This document shows positions 8,699 through 18,800 of a DNA stretch of 55,673 nt, piece by piece. Source of the stretch: Muribaculaceae bacterium (GTDB taxonomy: Bacteria > Bacteroidota > Bacteroidia > Bacteroidales > Muribaculaceae); contig JAFLTY010000013.1 of assembly GCA_022509065.1 (NCBI GenBank), positions 1 to 55,673 on the forward strand, written 5' to 3'. Both the position numbers and the translations under genes were made by a program. Positions within the stretch are counted from its first letter, which is position 1. The number at the start of each line of letters is the position of its first letter. The notes below the pieces were generated by a model. The model worked only from the letters and a program-made list of their open reading frames with translations, was not told where the DNA came from and searched no databases.

Positions 8699-9901
8699 TT
8701 ATTGTCCTTCGGAAATTGTTACCGCACGGTCGAGAGCGACGTATTTAACACCCATGTCGCAAAGGTTGCCGTTGTTTACTGTAACGGAAATCTGCGATTG
8801 TGGCACTCCGAAACGGAAGAGTTGTTTTGCGACCCCGTTGACACGATTGTGACGCAGTCGGACGTTAAATTGCTCAGATCCGGTGTAATTATCAGCCCAA
8901 CCGGTCAGAACGTAGTGCTTGTCGGGATTAGCCTTCATGACATTTGCAATGGCTTGAAGCACATTTAAATCGCGGCTTGTCAGACTGTAAACATTGATGG
9001 GGTAATAGATGGTTGCGAGGGGACCAGGTTCTGCTTTTTCGACGATAACTTCAGCAGGATGCGCCAGAGCGTCTTTAAGCTGAGCCTCAAGGTCTGAGAT
9101 ACGACCTTCGGCAGCTTCGAGACGAGCTTTTATGGCATCGCAATCTTCCGGTTCGGGACAGACGGGTATGAGAGGTGTACTCCACTGACGTTTGTCGAAA
9201 AGATAAGTAATTGCGAAATAAGCCTGAACATCGCCGGCCATTTTGCGTGTAATCTGCGAAGCATCTCGGTGAGCGGACATGTAATCGTAACGTACGTCGA
9301 GTGATAAGGCGACTTGGCGGCTGACATTGAACGAGTTGATAAGTCCGATGCGTCCTGCAACTATATTATCGTGTTGATTGAACCATTTGGTATCTGCCGC
9401 ATCGCGTATGAAAGAGAAATAACCGCCTATGCCGGCATATAACATAGCGTTGTAGACTCGGGCAGGTCGATAACCGCACCACCAGTTGGTGAGGTTGAGC
9501 ATAGCATCGAACACGGGACCGATTTCATTGAATTTTTGTTTATAGAAGCCGTTCACAGTGGAAGTCGCCGGAACGTTGCCATTGAATTGACCGTCACTGA
9601 GGCCTTTTATCTCGAGCCAACTTGCACCGAGCCGTAATCCAAGCACAGGTGAGAACCACTTACCGACATATATTGCCCCACCCGGAGCTACCCTATCAAG
9701 TAGTTTTCGGTTGCTGTCAAACTGAGAGAAGTAGACACCCCCGCCACCTTCGATTGTTAAAAACCAGTTATCCTTGAATTTATTGAAGAGGTACCCTTGT
9801 GAAGAATCGTGTACAAAAGCAGCCTCTTTGGCTCCCTGTGCAGTCGAAGAGAAGGTAATCACGAGAGTCAAAATAAGGAGTAATGTAAGGTTTTTCTTCA
9901 T
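8699..9901 (-). CDS. OmpA-family outer membrane protein
   Basis: 400 residues: signal peptide 1-24, predicted barrel about 35-245, a short charged helix (RISDLEAQLKDAL, about 260-285), then an OmpA-like C-terminal domain. That domain has VLTGWADNYTG, a FNVRLRHNRVNGV segment and a terminal LDRAVTI. It is the second OmpA protein in the window and is clearly diverged from the one at 229-1392. In particular, its peptidoglycan-binding part has NVRLRHNR where canonical copies have LSxxRA. It stands alone between promoter-like and intergenic sequence. The expected role is outer membrane-peptidoglycan linkage. Confidence 0.9.
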   Translation of the reverse strand: MKKNLTLLLILTLVITFSSTAQGAKEAAFVHDSSQGYLFNKFKDNWFLTIEGGGGVYFSQFDSNRKLLDRVAPGGAIYVGKWFSPVLGLRLGASWLEIKGLSDGQFNGNVPATSTVNGFYKQKFNEIGPVFDAMLNLTNWWCGYRPARVYNAMLYAGIGGYFSFIRDAADTKWFNQHDNIVAGRIGLINSFNVSRQVALSLDVRYDYMSAHRDASQITRKMAGDVQAYFAITYLFDKRQWSTPLIPVCPEPEDCDAIKARLEAAEGRISDLEAQLKDALAHPAEVIVEKAEPGPLATIYYPINVYSLTSRDLNVLQAIANVMKANPDKHYVLTGWADNYTGSEQFNVRLRHNRVNGVAKQLFRFGVPQSQISVTVNNGNLCDMGVKYVALDRAVTISEGQ

Positions 9902-9951
9902 GTAAAACGATGGGTAATAGCGAATTAAATCGCATGGTGAAAGAGCCGTAA

Positions 9952-9959
9952 CAAAGTTA
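9952..9959 (-). promoter_or_regulatory. -7 promoter element of the second OmpA gene
   Basis: Minus-strand TAACTTTG (TAnnTTTG) lies 51 bp upstream of the ATG at 9901, the same distance as in the neighbouring BIG2 gene. No clear -33 element. Confidence 0.5.
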
Positions 9960-10000
9960 TGGCTCGAATTTGGGTGCTAAGTTACACATTTTTTGGCAAT

Positions 10001-10723
10001 TTACAATGATCTGGGGCCAAAAATAGCAGACCCTATTCTTATATGCGATGCACCGTGGTTGATTGCTAAAGGATAATCGTCGGACATCCCCATGGATAGG
10101 ATGTTGAATTCGGTTAGATCGTTAGCAATGGTGCCTATCTCGACAAACAGAGCCTGTAGCAAAGCAAAGTCGGCATCGATTCGCGAAATGTCATCGGTGT
10201 TTGTCGCCATTCCCATCAAACCGCGTATTCGGGTTGCGTGTAATGCTTTGTAAGCGCCACTGCGAAAAAAATCGAGCAACTCGTCCGGCGACCAGCCGAA
10301 TTTGGTATCTTCAGCTGCAACATGCACCTGCATGAGGACATCGGTGATGACATTCTTTTTGAGGGAAATGTCGTCAATGAGGTCGAGTAGACGCTGTGAG
10401 TCAACACTTTCTATGAGAGCGACATGCCCAACAAGTTGTTTTACCTTGTTGGTCTGGAGATGACCTATGAAATGCCACGCGATATTAGCCGGGAGAGTTT
10501 GAGCCTTATCGAGAAGTTCGGCCACCCTGCTCTCGCCAAACACCCTTTGTCCGGCATTGTAAGCTTCAAGGACAGCGTCAGCCGGATGAAACTTTGACAC
10601 TGCGACAAGTTGCACGGACGGAGGTAGTGAGGACTTGATGCGGTTCAGATTATCGGCGATGGTCTCGAACCGGCTCTTAGATTGTTTAGTCTTCAAATTT
10701 GTCAAGTTTGACCTTGAAGACAT
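10001..10723 (-). CDS. YggS/PROSC-family pyridoxal phosphate homeostasis protein
   Basis: 240 residues, the usual size for this single-domain TIM-barrel family. It binds PLP and buffers cellular vitamin B6 without a known catalytic reaction. The PLP-binding lysine is in LVAVSKFHP (Lys44). Other landmarks are FGESRVAEL, WHFIGHLQTNK, and the C-terminal LSMGMSDDYPLAI and RIGSAIFG. The ATG at 10723 lies inside the upstream DUF4494 gene and overlaps its end by 38 bp. Homologues usually begin nearer the RFETIADNL segment, so a TTG start a few codons downstream is possible. The overlap suggests translational coupling with the DUF4494 gene. Confidence 0.93.
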   Translation of the reverse strand: MSSRSNLTNLKTKQSKSRFETIADNLNRIKSSLPPSVQLVAVSKFHPADAVLEAYNAGQRVFGESRVAELLDKAQTLPANIAWHFIGHLQTNKVKQLVGHVALIESVDSQRLLDLIDDISLKKNVITDVLMQVHVAAEDTKFGWSPDELLDFFRSGAYKALHATRIRGLMGMATNTDDISRIDADFALLQALFVEIGTIANDLTEFNILSMGMSDDYPLAINHGASHIRIGSAIFGPRSL

Positions 10724-11129
10724 CCATGATAGGTGTCTCGTTGATGGATACTATGTCGTAGTCTGAGGCTGTGCCTTTCATTCCCGAAAGAACGTTATCG
10801 ACAGCTGTGCAGAAATCTTTGGCTTGAACAAGTATCTGGCTAATAGTTTTTTTCTCAGCGCCGGACTTCTCGTCGATAGTAGTAAAGGCAAGTTTGGCGA
10901 GATACCATTTATCGCCGGTCTCATCCCAGAAAATCTCGGAAATTTTAGTGCGTTTGACAGCAGCAACACTAAAATCACCGCTGATATAAGGAGTGAGTTC
11001 TTGAATGATACGAGCCTCGGCTTCGGTAAATGAAAGGGCGTCAACCAGATACGGCTCGTTCACTTTTTTTATCGCCCCATTTTCCTGTGTCTTGTCGTAA
11101 TACGCTTTACATTCAAACCAATTGGACAT
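10686..11129 (-). CDS. DUF4494 domain-containing protein
   Basis: 147 residues without signal peptide or membrane segment, so cytoplasmic. The opening MSNWFECKAYYDKTQENG and the following ...EPYLVDALSFTEAEARI are characteristic of the Bacteroidetes DUF4494 family, whose function is unknown. The C-terminal part ends in VKLDKFED. It directly precedes and overlaps the YggS gene, an association that may be functional or only economical packing. Confidence 0.85.
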   Translation of the reverse strand: MSNWFECKAYYDKTQENGAIKKVNEPYLVDALSFTEAEARIIQELTPYISGDFSVAAVKRTKISEIFWDETGDKWYLAKLAFTTIDEKSGAEKKTISQILVQAKDFCTAVDNVLSGMKGTASDYDIVSINETPIMDVFKVKLDKFED

Positions 11130-11162
11130 AAACTTAGAGTTTGATGGTTGATTTACAAATGT

Positions 11163-11942
11163 TTATTCTACGTTATACATTATTGACATATCGCCGAGTG
11201 CGAAGTAGGCCGGGACATTCATACCATACTGACCGGTATCCGAAGATCTCATGGTGAAATATATTTGTTGTACCTTGCCGAGAGGAGTGAGGTCAACTCT
11301 GTGCCAACCATCGATGGGTTCACCGTTTTGCGTCAACTGTACACTTAAGCCTAAAAAGGATTGTTTGTTATACACACCGTAGATGTCCAGAATGAGGTAA
11401 TCGTTTGAATCAAAAGGCTTTGAAAAAGCCGTGCCATTTTTCATGGCATAGTAAGCATAGGAGGTGTTACTGAAAGTCATAGACACTGGCTGAGTGGTAT
11501 AAATCAGGTCTATAAGGCACGAACGTTCTGCGAGCGGTGTCTGGTCGTTTTCGCGCACATCCCAATGGGCGATAAGGTATCCTTGGCCGGCTGAGTTAGC
11601 TATTGACGCGAACTGATGTTTTGTCCAGTCCTGTCCGGTATAGTCGGATGGATCAGTTACGATGGACGGGCAAAAACCGGTAAAAGATTTGTATTCTACT
11701 CCATCAAAAACGTCTACGCTGGCCTTATGGCTGAAAAGTGCCGCAGGTGCGATACCGAAAGGCCCCTGAGTGGGGTTGTAAACATCGTACCAATAGCCAT
11801 CCGCGTTATACAGTGAATTATCTATAGTGAAAGAATAGTTGATGAGCTGTGGTTCAGGGTCATCGGGTGTATTGTTCATACACGAGGTGGAAACCGAAAG
11901 TAATAATGCCACAGAGAGAATAGGCAATAAATCTTTTTTCAT
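11163..11942 (-). CDS. DUF4465-type lipoprotein
   Basis: 259 residues. The signal peptide ends at the lipobox VSTSC (about residue 21), so this is a surface or periplasmic lipoprotein. The body resembles DUF4465 proteins: a beta-sandwich with a FTGFCPS segment near residue 88, a TFSNTSYAYYAMKNG strand, and the terminal block SSDTGQYGMNVPAYFALGD, which is the family's most recognisable signature. Family function is unknown, although members often sit near TonB-dependent uptake genes; none is nearby here. It lies 33 bp upstream of DUF4494 on the same strand and may be cotranscribed with it. Confidence 0.8.
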   Translation of the reverse strand: MKKDLLPILSVALLLSVSTSCMNNTPDDPEPQLINYSFTIDNSLYNADGYWYDVYNPTQGPFGIAPAALFSHKASVDVFDGVEYKSFTGFCPSIVTDPSDYTGQDWTKHQFASIANSAGQGYLIAHWDVRENDQTPLAERSCLIDLIYTTQPVSMTFSNTSYAYYAMKNGTAFSKPFDSNDYLILDIYGVYNKQSFLGLSVQLTQNGEPIDGWHRVDLTPLGKVQQIYFTMRSSDTGQYGMNVPAYFALGDMSIMYNVE

Positions 11943-12004
11943 AATCGTATTGTAGTGTTTGGATTTATAATACTTTGATTGATAATATTCTAATGGTGGG
12001 ATGG

Positions 12005-12358
12005 CTATTTATTGTCCTTGCGTTGAACGTAAGGAATCATTATGGAGGTGTAAACCATTATTGCACCTCCGGCCAGGACGAAGGTTATCCAGTCCTTAGG
12101 GTCTAATGATGTGAACATGAAGAACGCAGCGACACAAAAGAACAGTCCGGCCCAGATCTCGATACGCAAAAGACGTTTTAGGCGCACGTTAGAACCCTCG
12201 TAGCCGTTGAAAAGTCTTCCCACAAGATTCAATGCGGCACCGACGGCAAAGATATATTTATACAGGCTGGCGTGAGGTCCGGTAGCCAAAGGAATAAACA
12301 CGCCGATAAGTATCAACGCGAGTCCTATCCAAGTAGCAAGTGTTGCAAGTTGCCTCAT
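12005..12358 (-). CDS. Small four-helix inner membrane protein, function unknown
   Basis: 117 residues with four predicted transmembrane segments (about 5-27, 34-52, 67-88, 92-112) and the short charged C-terminus QRKDNK. I do not recognise the family. It has a good promoter at 12398-12405 and is followed by the DUF4465 lipoprotein gene 62 bp downstream, so the two could form one transcript. Nothing in the sequence indicates transport or enzymatic activity. Confidence 0.7.
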   Translation of the reverse strand: MRQLATLATWIGLALILIGVFIPLATGPHASLYKYIFAVGAALNLVGRLFNGYEGSNVRLKRLLRIEIWAGLFFCVAAFFMFTSLDPKDWITFVLAGGAIMVYTSIMIPYVQRKDNK

Positions 12359-12397
12359 TAGGTCTGTCTTTTACTGTCGAGTTAATTATTTGTTTTG

Positions 12398-12405
12398 CAA
12401 AGGTA
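12398..12405 (-). promoter_or_regulatory. -7 promoter element of the small membrane protein
   Basis: Minus-strand TACCTTTG matches TAnnTTTG, 40 bp before the ATG at 12358. Confidence 0.5.
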
Positions 12406-12482
12406 CGCAAAAATTATGATACGAACGAACAGACGCCCGTGTCTCTTAGAAACTGTTTTGAATTTTAATATTTAAATAGTCT

Positions 12483-12518
12483 GTATGTTTGCATACAGGA
12501 GTGAGAATGCAAACATAC
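12483..12518. terminator. Inverted repeat after the methionine operon
   Basis: GTATGTTTGCAT (12483-12494) and ATGCAAACATAC (12507-12518) are perfect 12-bp inverted repeats around a 12-nt loop, 56 bp past the stop of the homoserine dehydrogenase gene. There is no T tract, but the position fits the 3' end of the operon. A protein-binding site is the alternative. Confidence 0.5.
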
Positions 12519-12573
12519 TAACTAACTGTTTCCCGATTCCTAAATTAGGTAACAAAAGGACCTAGGGGATACA

Positions 12574-13782
12574 TTATTCGTTGTCCTCGAAGAATGTTGG
12601 CAAGTTTACAAGGAAAACGTCATCGACATGAAGGACATTGCGGTTCTTGATAAGATCAGATAACGATATCTCGCCAATGACGTAATTGAATTTCTCGGAG
12701 TTGTATCTTTCATTGATTTTAGTGAAAGGCAGCAGCTCTATGATGGGTGTCATTTGATAACGGATATAGACTTTAAGCGACAAGTCGGTAGTGTACGAAG
12801 GTCGACCGGTATAGCTCATTTTTTTGTATTCATATCGATAATCGTGGAGGCGTGCCATTACGTCTGAAAGGATGGACGAAGCGGTAGGTAGCGATCCTGC
12901 TCCTTTCCCGAACATGAACTGTCTGTCGTAGCATTCACCCCTAATGACAATGCCGTTGTATTCGTCGTCCACACTGTATATATATCTTGAAGGGGCGACA
13001 AACTGTGGCATGACGAACATTGTGAACCGTGACTCGGAGATTTTAATGACTTGTGCGACAAGCTTGATTTTCATGCGTTTTTCTTTGGCATAACTTATGT
13101 CGCAATCGCTAATGTTGGAAATGCCATAGGTAAACACATCATCGGGAGATACATATACGCCCAACGCATGTACGGTGATTATGACAAGTTTGAAAAGCGA
13201 ATCGAAACCCTCTATGTCGAACGAAGGGTCGCTTTCGGCGAACCCCAGTTTCTGGGCACGCGCAAGCGCGTCGGCATAACTTTCGTTATGGTCGAAAACG
13301 CGTGAAAGAATATAGTTTGACGAGCCATTGAGAATACCCTTGACTTCGAGCAGAAGATCGTTGTCATAGTATTCCTCAAGATTGCGGATTACCGGAATAG
13401 AGCCGCAAGCCGATGCGTCGTAAAGCAATGCTGTGTCGTATTTTCTTTGGAGTTCGATTAGGTTAGGTAAATTTTTGGCAATCATTGCCTTGCTTCCGCT
13501 GACAACAGGGATGCGACGTTTAAGTGCTTCGCAAGCAATTTCGTAAGCGGCTTCGGGGTCGTCAATGACTTCGACAATGAGGTTTATTTCGGGGTCGTTG
13601 AAAACGTCTTCACGCCGGTCGGTGATGATTGTGGGATTGACATCAGTTTTGCGTTTTTTGTTTTTGTCACGAACGCATATACGTTTTATTTCTGCGTTTG
13701 CATTACGCGCTTTGGCGATGACTTCGACTATGCCGGCACCGACTGTGCCAAGACCGAAAAGACCTATTTTTATTGCTGACAT
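12574..13782 (-). CDS. hom: Homoserine dehydrogenase
   Basis: 402 residues. It reduces aspartate semialdehyde to homoserine, the branch point to methionine and threonine. The N-terminal Rossmann fold has GLFGLGTVGAG (residues 8-18) for NAD(P). The catalytic region includes GSKAMIAKN (about 97-105) and ILNGSSNYILSRV (about 150-162). The C-terminal part (about 310-400) is where many homologues carry an ACT domain for threonine feedback, but a canonical ACT is not obvious here. It is not fused to aspartokinase. The last gene of the methionine operon, it begins 3 bp after the metX stop. Cotranscription with metX suggests it is dedicated to methionine supply. Confidence 0.95.
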   Translation of the reverse strand: MSAIKIGLFGLGTVGAGIVEVIAKARNANAEIKRICVRDKNKKRKTDVNPTIITDRREDVFNDPEINLIVEVIDDPEAAYEIACEALKRRIPVVSGSKAMIAKNLPNLIELQRKYDTALLYDASACGSIPVIRNLEEYYDNDLLLEVKGILNGSSNYILSRVFDHNESYADALARAQKLGFAESDPSFDIEGFDSLFKLVIITVHALGVYVSPDDVFTYGISNISDCDISYAKEKRMKIKLVAQVIKISESRFTMFVMPQFVAPSRYIYSVDDEYNGIVIRGECYDRQFMFGKGAGSLPTASSILSDVMARLHDYRYEYKKMSYTGRPSYTTDLSLKVYIRYQMTPIIELLPFTKINERYNSEKFNYVIGEISLSDLIKNRNVLHVDDVFLVNLPTFFEDNE

Positions 13783-13785
13783 TGT

Positions 13786-14835
13786 TCAGATATTGTTTTT
13801 TTGAAAAAAGGCTGTTATGATTTTGTTAAGAATGGCATGTTCTACAAGAAATCCGTCATGTCCAAAAGCTGATTCAATTTCTTGATATTCAGCAAATGGA
13901 ATCATATCGGCCAAACGCTTCATCTCTGAAGGGGTGAAAATGATATCTGTCGTTATGCCGACAACGAGGACAGGCATGCTTAGACGTTCCAAAGCTTGAG
14001 GAATGTCCCCTCGACCGCGCCCGATATTATGAGTGTCAAAGGCGTTAAGGATAGTGACATAGGAATAAGCGTCGAAGCGCTGTGTCAGTTTTTTGCCTTG
14101 ATGGCGCTGGTAAGTGGCAGCTCGACGTGGTTGGTTGAGATAGGTGTTGTCGATGTCGACATCCTGTTGGGAGGCATTGTACCCCGAAGCCCCCCGATAA
14201 GTAAGCATGCCGATGGCTCGCGCGGCTGCCAGACCATCCGTTGCGGCATCGGGTCGTTGCTCCCCGTAAGTCTTGTCGGCAAAGATAGCCATACGTTGAG
14301 TCTCGTCAGCTGCCACAGTCCACGGCGAGGCGTACGCGTCGGTGGCGATGAGAACAACCGAACGAAAGCGTTCTGGTTGCATCACTGACCACTCGAGCGC
14401 TTGAAAACCACCAACGGAACTGCCGATAAGAGAAGCGAACAGTTTGATGCCCAAATGGTCGGCGAGCAAAATGTGTGCCTTTACGATGTCTCTTATCGTG
14501 AGTTTGGGAAAACGGTCATACCATGGCTGTCCCGTCTGCGGATTAACGAATAACGGGCCGGTAGAACCATAACATGAGCCAATGATATTGGCACATACGA
14601 TAAAATATTTTTCCGGGTCAAGGAAACAGTTTTTTTCGACGGTATGAGGCCACCAGTCGGCAACATCGCTGTTTGCGGTAAGGGCATGACAAACCCAGAT
14701 GCAGTTTGAGCGGTCGGGGTTGGGCTTACCGTAGGTGTGGTAAGCTATTTGCACCCCGGGGAGACTGTCGCCGCTTTCTAAAGTGAAAGGCGCGTGACTC
14801 TCAAAAATCTTTATTGATGATTTCAGACCTGACAT
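13786..14835 (-). CDS. metX: Homoserine O-acetyltransferase
   Basis: 349 residues from the ATG at 14835. A TTG at 14847 would overlap the metF stop as TTGA and is an alternative start. An alpha/beta hydrolase that transfers acetyl from acetyl-CoA to homoserine, activating it for sulfhydrylation. The nucleophile elbow is GSSVGG (Ser140). The acid lies in VVGITTDIIFTP, and the histidine in FGHDGFLVEH near the C-terminus completes the triad. The early blocks WVCHALTANSD and YFIVCANIIGSCYGSTGP are diagnostic for the MetX family. Acyl specificity (acetyl or succinyl) cannot be fixed from sequence alone, but acetyl is expected in Bacteroidetes. It sits between metF and hom with almost no intergenic sequence. 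Confidence 0.95.
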   Translation of the reverse strand: MSGLKSSIKIFESHAPFTLESGDSLPGVQIAYHTYGKPNPDRSNCIWVCHALTANSDVADWWPHTVEKNCFLDPEKYFIVCANIIGSCYGSTGPLFVNPQTGQPWYDRFPKLTIRDIVKAHILLADHLGIKLFASLIGSSVGGFQALEWSVMQPERFRSVVLIATDAYASPWTVAADETQRMAIFADKTYGEQRPDAATDGLAAARAIGMLTYRGASGYNASQQDVDIDNTYLNQPRRAATYQRHQGKKLTQRFDAYSYVTILNAFDTHNIGRGRGDIPQALERLSMPVLVVGITTDIIFTPSEMKRLADMIPFAEYQEIESAFGHDGFLVEHAILNKIITAFFQKNNI

Positions 14836-14843
14836 AGTTTCAA

Positions 14844-15809
14844 TCAAAACACTTCCTTAGCGATGCGTGCAATATTCTCTGTGCGACTCATGGTGTAGAA
14901 GTGAAGAACAGGTACTCCCGCAGCCTTAAGTTCCCGAGCCTGCGTAATTGTCCATTCAAGACCCACTTCTTTTACTTTTGACTTATCGCCCCCACATTTT
15001 GTTATTTCGTGCCGAAAAGCGTCTGGAATAGATATCGAAAAAATGTCCGGGAGCGATGACAGTTGCCTTTCGTTGACAAGAGGCTTGAGACCCGGTATAA
15101 TGGGGACGTTTATGCCTATTTGACGACACCGTTTCTCAAAGTCAAAGAATTTCGAATTATCGAAAAACATCTGTGTCACTATATATTCGGCTCCCGCATC
15201 AATTTTCTCTTTGAGCCTAAGGAGATCATCTTCGGCACTTATTGCATCGGCATGAACTTCGGGATAACCGGCGACTCCGATAGAGAATCGCGAATGATGA
15301 CAGATTTCGACTTCACCGTCCACAAACTCACCGCGATTCATTGCCGCTATTTGTCTTACCAGTTCGACAGCGTGCGAATGTCCTTGAGGGTGAGGCATAA
15401 AAACTTTTTCGTTCTGGGAACAATCCCCGCGGAGCGCCAACACATTCTGTAGTCCCAGAAAATCCATATCAATGAGGGCGTCTTCTATGTCATACTGTGA
15501 CAAACCTCCACAAATGAGATGTGGAACAGTCACTATGCCGTATTTTTTTTGGATAGCAGCTGCTATACCTACTGTACCCGGACGTCGACGTACCGAATGC
15601 CATTCCGTCCGTCCGTCAGGACGGATTGTCTGTTTGAGCCCTTCACGATGGTAAGTTATATTTATGTAGGCAGGGTCATAGGCTGTTACATTTTCCACGG
15701 CACGAAAGATGCCTTCTGTACCATCGCCTTTTAAAGGGGGCAGAAGCTCGAAGGCGAAACGGGTGGTGCCATCGTTAATTGCTTTATTTATAATATTGAC
15801 GACGTTCAT
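14844..15809 (-). CDS. metF: Methylenetetrahydrofolate reductase
   Basis: 321 residues starting at the ATG at 15809, which overlaps the metH TGA in an ATGA arrangement. A longer reading back to 15944 would run inside metH and lacks homology. The FAD-dependent TIM barrel makes 5-methyl-THF, the methyl donor for MetH. Landmarks are FAFELLPPLKG (catalytic Glu), YINITYHREG, VPHLICGG, LALRGD, VAGYPEVH, EYIVTQMFFD and GLKPL. Its coupling to metH matches the biochemistry, since the product of MetF is the substrate of MetH. Confidence 0.96.
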   Translation of the reverse strand: MNVVNIINKAINDGTTRFAFELLPPLKGDGTEGIFRAVENVTAYDPAYINITYHREGLKQTIRPDGRTEWHSVRRRPGTVGIAAAIQKKYGIVTVPHLICGGLSQYDIEDALIDMDFLGLQNVLALRGDCSQNEKVFMPHPQGHSHAVELVRQIAAMNRGEFVDGEVEICHHSRFSIGVAGYPEVHADAISAEDDLLRLKEKIDAGAEYIVTQMFFDNSKFFDFEKRCRQIGINVPIIPGLKPLVNERQLSSLPDIFSISIPDAFRHEITKCGGDKSKVKEVGLEWTITQARELKAAGVPVLHFYTMSRTENIARIAKEVF

Positions 15810-18800
15810 TGGATAAGGTGGAAAGGTAGTAGTTTCTTCATTTCTGAGACTGAGGTGCCGCGCGCCTGCGAATAAGCAGATAATTGGTTTGAATCTATCT
15901 TGTTCACTGACATATAGCTCCCTTCGTCGGTGATTATTCCACAAATAGACTCTTCAGGCGTTATCATGGCGTTGCCTGTGAGTCGCATGGAGGTATGTTT
16001 TTCGACATTGAGTAAGGCGAAGACCTCTCTTTTTAAAGTATGGTCGGGCAAAGAAGGATATCCGAACGCGAGGCGGCATCCTCGGAAGTTGCCTTTGTGA
16101 AGGGCTGTAATTGATGGTTCAAGACCGGACTCGAAGCCCCACAAGTGCCGGCGTACCATGGAATGAAGTTTTTCGGCGAAAGCTTCGGTTAGCCTGTCGG
16201 TAAGCAGTTTTGCCATGGTAGCCCGATAATCGTCACCTCGTTTACGGAATGTATCAATGATTTTCTTTAATCCCACTCCGGCAGTTAAGGCGAACAGACA
16301 TACGAAACCATTCTCGGCAGCAATAAAATCGGCGGCACATTGACCTTTGCGGGATGCGGACTGATCGCGCAGAGTAGGAATGACTACCGAGCCTGTAGCG
16401 AGATCTAAGACGATATTCTCATCATGTGAATGAGCGGGAAAAATCTGTGTTACAGCTTCGAGCCGCAACAAGTCGGCTCTCTTAATTTCGTCAAGCAGAA
16501 GTCTCGCATCATCGTATAGTTGCTTTTTTTCAAGGACGGTCTGCGGTGAGTCCGACTTTTTGTTAAGACCCCATCCCGCATAGAACGAATCCCAGTTGAT
16601 ATACTTCTCTACCTCGGAGATATCTATATTAGAGAGGATAATTTTCTCAGTTACTAATGGTTTGGGTGTGGGAGAAGTGCGTTTTGATGCACGTTCGCGT
16701 GCTTCTTCCAATGACAGAATGCCATCCTTTGCGTGGATGGAATTGTCGTAATCGGTGCGCATCTGTGCCTGCTTACGTTTAGTCTCGGCTATGAACTCTT
16801 CTCGTTTGTCAGATGTCAATGTGGCAAGCAAACGGCTGTTATAAGATGCGTCAGGTGCATGGAGAACCACTCCGCTATACACCGGCGATATCTTAAGAGC
16901 TGTGTGTAATGGAGAAGTTGTTGCCCCTCCTATGATGACCGGTACTGTAAGTCGACGGCGTTCGAGTTCCTTACATACTTCAACCATTTCGTTTAGCGAG
17001 GGTGTTATAAGACCGCTTAACATGACAGCCAGAGGCTTAGTCGCTTCGGCTTTGTCTGCTATAGTCTTCGCATCGGCCATCACACCCAGGTCTTCTACAT
17101 CGTAACCGTTACAGCCAACCACTAAAGACACTATATTTTTACCTATATCATGGATATCTCCTCTAACAGTGGCTATAAGTACTTTTCCACGATAATCAGC
17201 AGATAAGGTAGTCTTAATGTATGGGGCGAGATAAGAAATTGCCTCTTTAAGTACACGCGCACTTTTAATCACTTGTGGCAGGAACATTTTTCCATCTCCG
17301 AACAATTCACCGATTTTATCCATTGCCGGCATTAGAACCCCCTCTATTATGGCAAGTGGATCGGAATATTTTGCGCGTGCCTTTTCAAGACATTCTACAA
17401 GGCGGTCGGATGCCCCCTTTAAAAGCATCTCTCCAAGTTGTTCTTCGACCGAAATATTAGGGTCAACGATTTGGATTGCTGCGGTAGTGGTTTTTTCTTT
17501 ATCGACGTGCGCCGCATAATCAAGAAGGCGTTCTGTAGCATCTTTTTTGCGCATAAGAACTACATCCTCGGTGCGTTCAAGTAATCCGGGCTCGATATCG
17601 GTGTACACTTTAAGCATTTGAGAATTGACGATAGCCATATCCAAGCCTGCCTTTATGGCATGATAAAGGAAAACGGAGTGCATGGCCTCGCGAACCGGGT
17701 TATTACCACGGAATGCAAAAGAAAGGTTGCTTATACCGCCTGATACATGGCAATGTGGGAGGTTGTCTTTTATCCATTTAGTGGCTCGGATAAAATCGAG
17801 TGCATACGAATCGTGTTCTGGAATGCCGGTCGCTATGGTTAGGACATTAGGATCGAAAATTATATCATGGGGAGGAAATCCGGCAGCTATTAGAAGTTTA
17901 TATGAGCGCTCCGCAACCTGACACTTCCTTTCGAAAGTGTCTGCCTGTCCTTGTTCGTCAAAGAGCATCACCACGGCAGCCGCCCCATAACGGTGTATCA
18001 ACGAAGCTTTTTTAATAAAAGATGCCTCTCCTTCTTTAAGCGATATGGAGTTGACTATGCACTTGCCTTGACATACTTTCAAACCCGCTTCTATGACATT
18101 CCAGTCCGAAGAATCAATCATTATCGGCACTTTGGCAATGGCAGGTTCGGAAGCTATCAAGTTGAGAAAACGGGTCATGGCATGAGGCGCGTCAATCATA
18201 GCATCATCCATGCACACATCAATAATCTGAGCGCCTGCTTCAATCTGTTGGAATGCTACTTTAAGTGCCTCTGTGAAGTTTCCCTCGCGTATAAGACGCG
18301 CAAATTTTGCCGAACCCGCAACGTTGGTTCTTTCCCCTATGTTGATAAAATTGTTCGATTCGTTGACGGGCAGTGCTTCAAGATTGCTAAGCGATAAAAG
18401 ATGCTTAGGGGAGGGCTGAACTCCCGGTTTGAAATCATTGATAACATCGGCGATGGCTTTTATATGAGCAGGGGTGGTTCCGCAACAGCCTCCCACAATG
18501 TTTATACGATTGGTTTTGCACAGAATTTCCTGGATATGAGAAGCGAACGTATGTGGGGTCTCGTCATATTCGCCCATTTCGTTTGGTAAACCGGCGTTAG
18601 GATGGCAAGACATCCTAAACTCGGATATTTGTGCAAGCCGTTCAACAAAGGGCAGCAGTTGTTGCGGTCCGAAAGCACAGTTCAGACCCACAGTCAATAA
18701 ATCGGCATGACTTACCGATGCATAAAAAGCTTCGAGTGTTTGGCCGGAGAGTGTGCGACCGCTCGTGTCCGCAATAGTTGCCGACAGCATTATCGGGATT

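Noticed and set aside
15810-15944. Extended N-terminus of metF running into metH
   Set aside because: The extra 45 residues have no homology to the family, and the ATG at 15809 overlaps the metH stop in a classic coupled arrangement.
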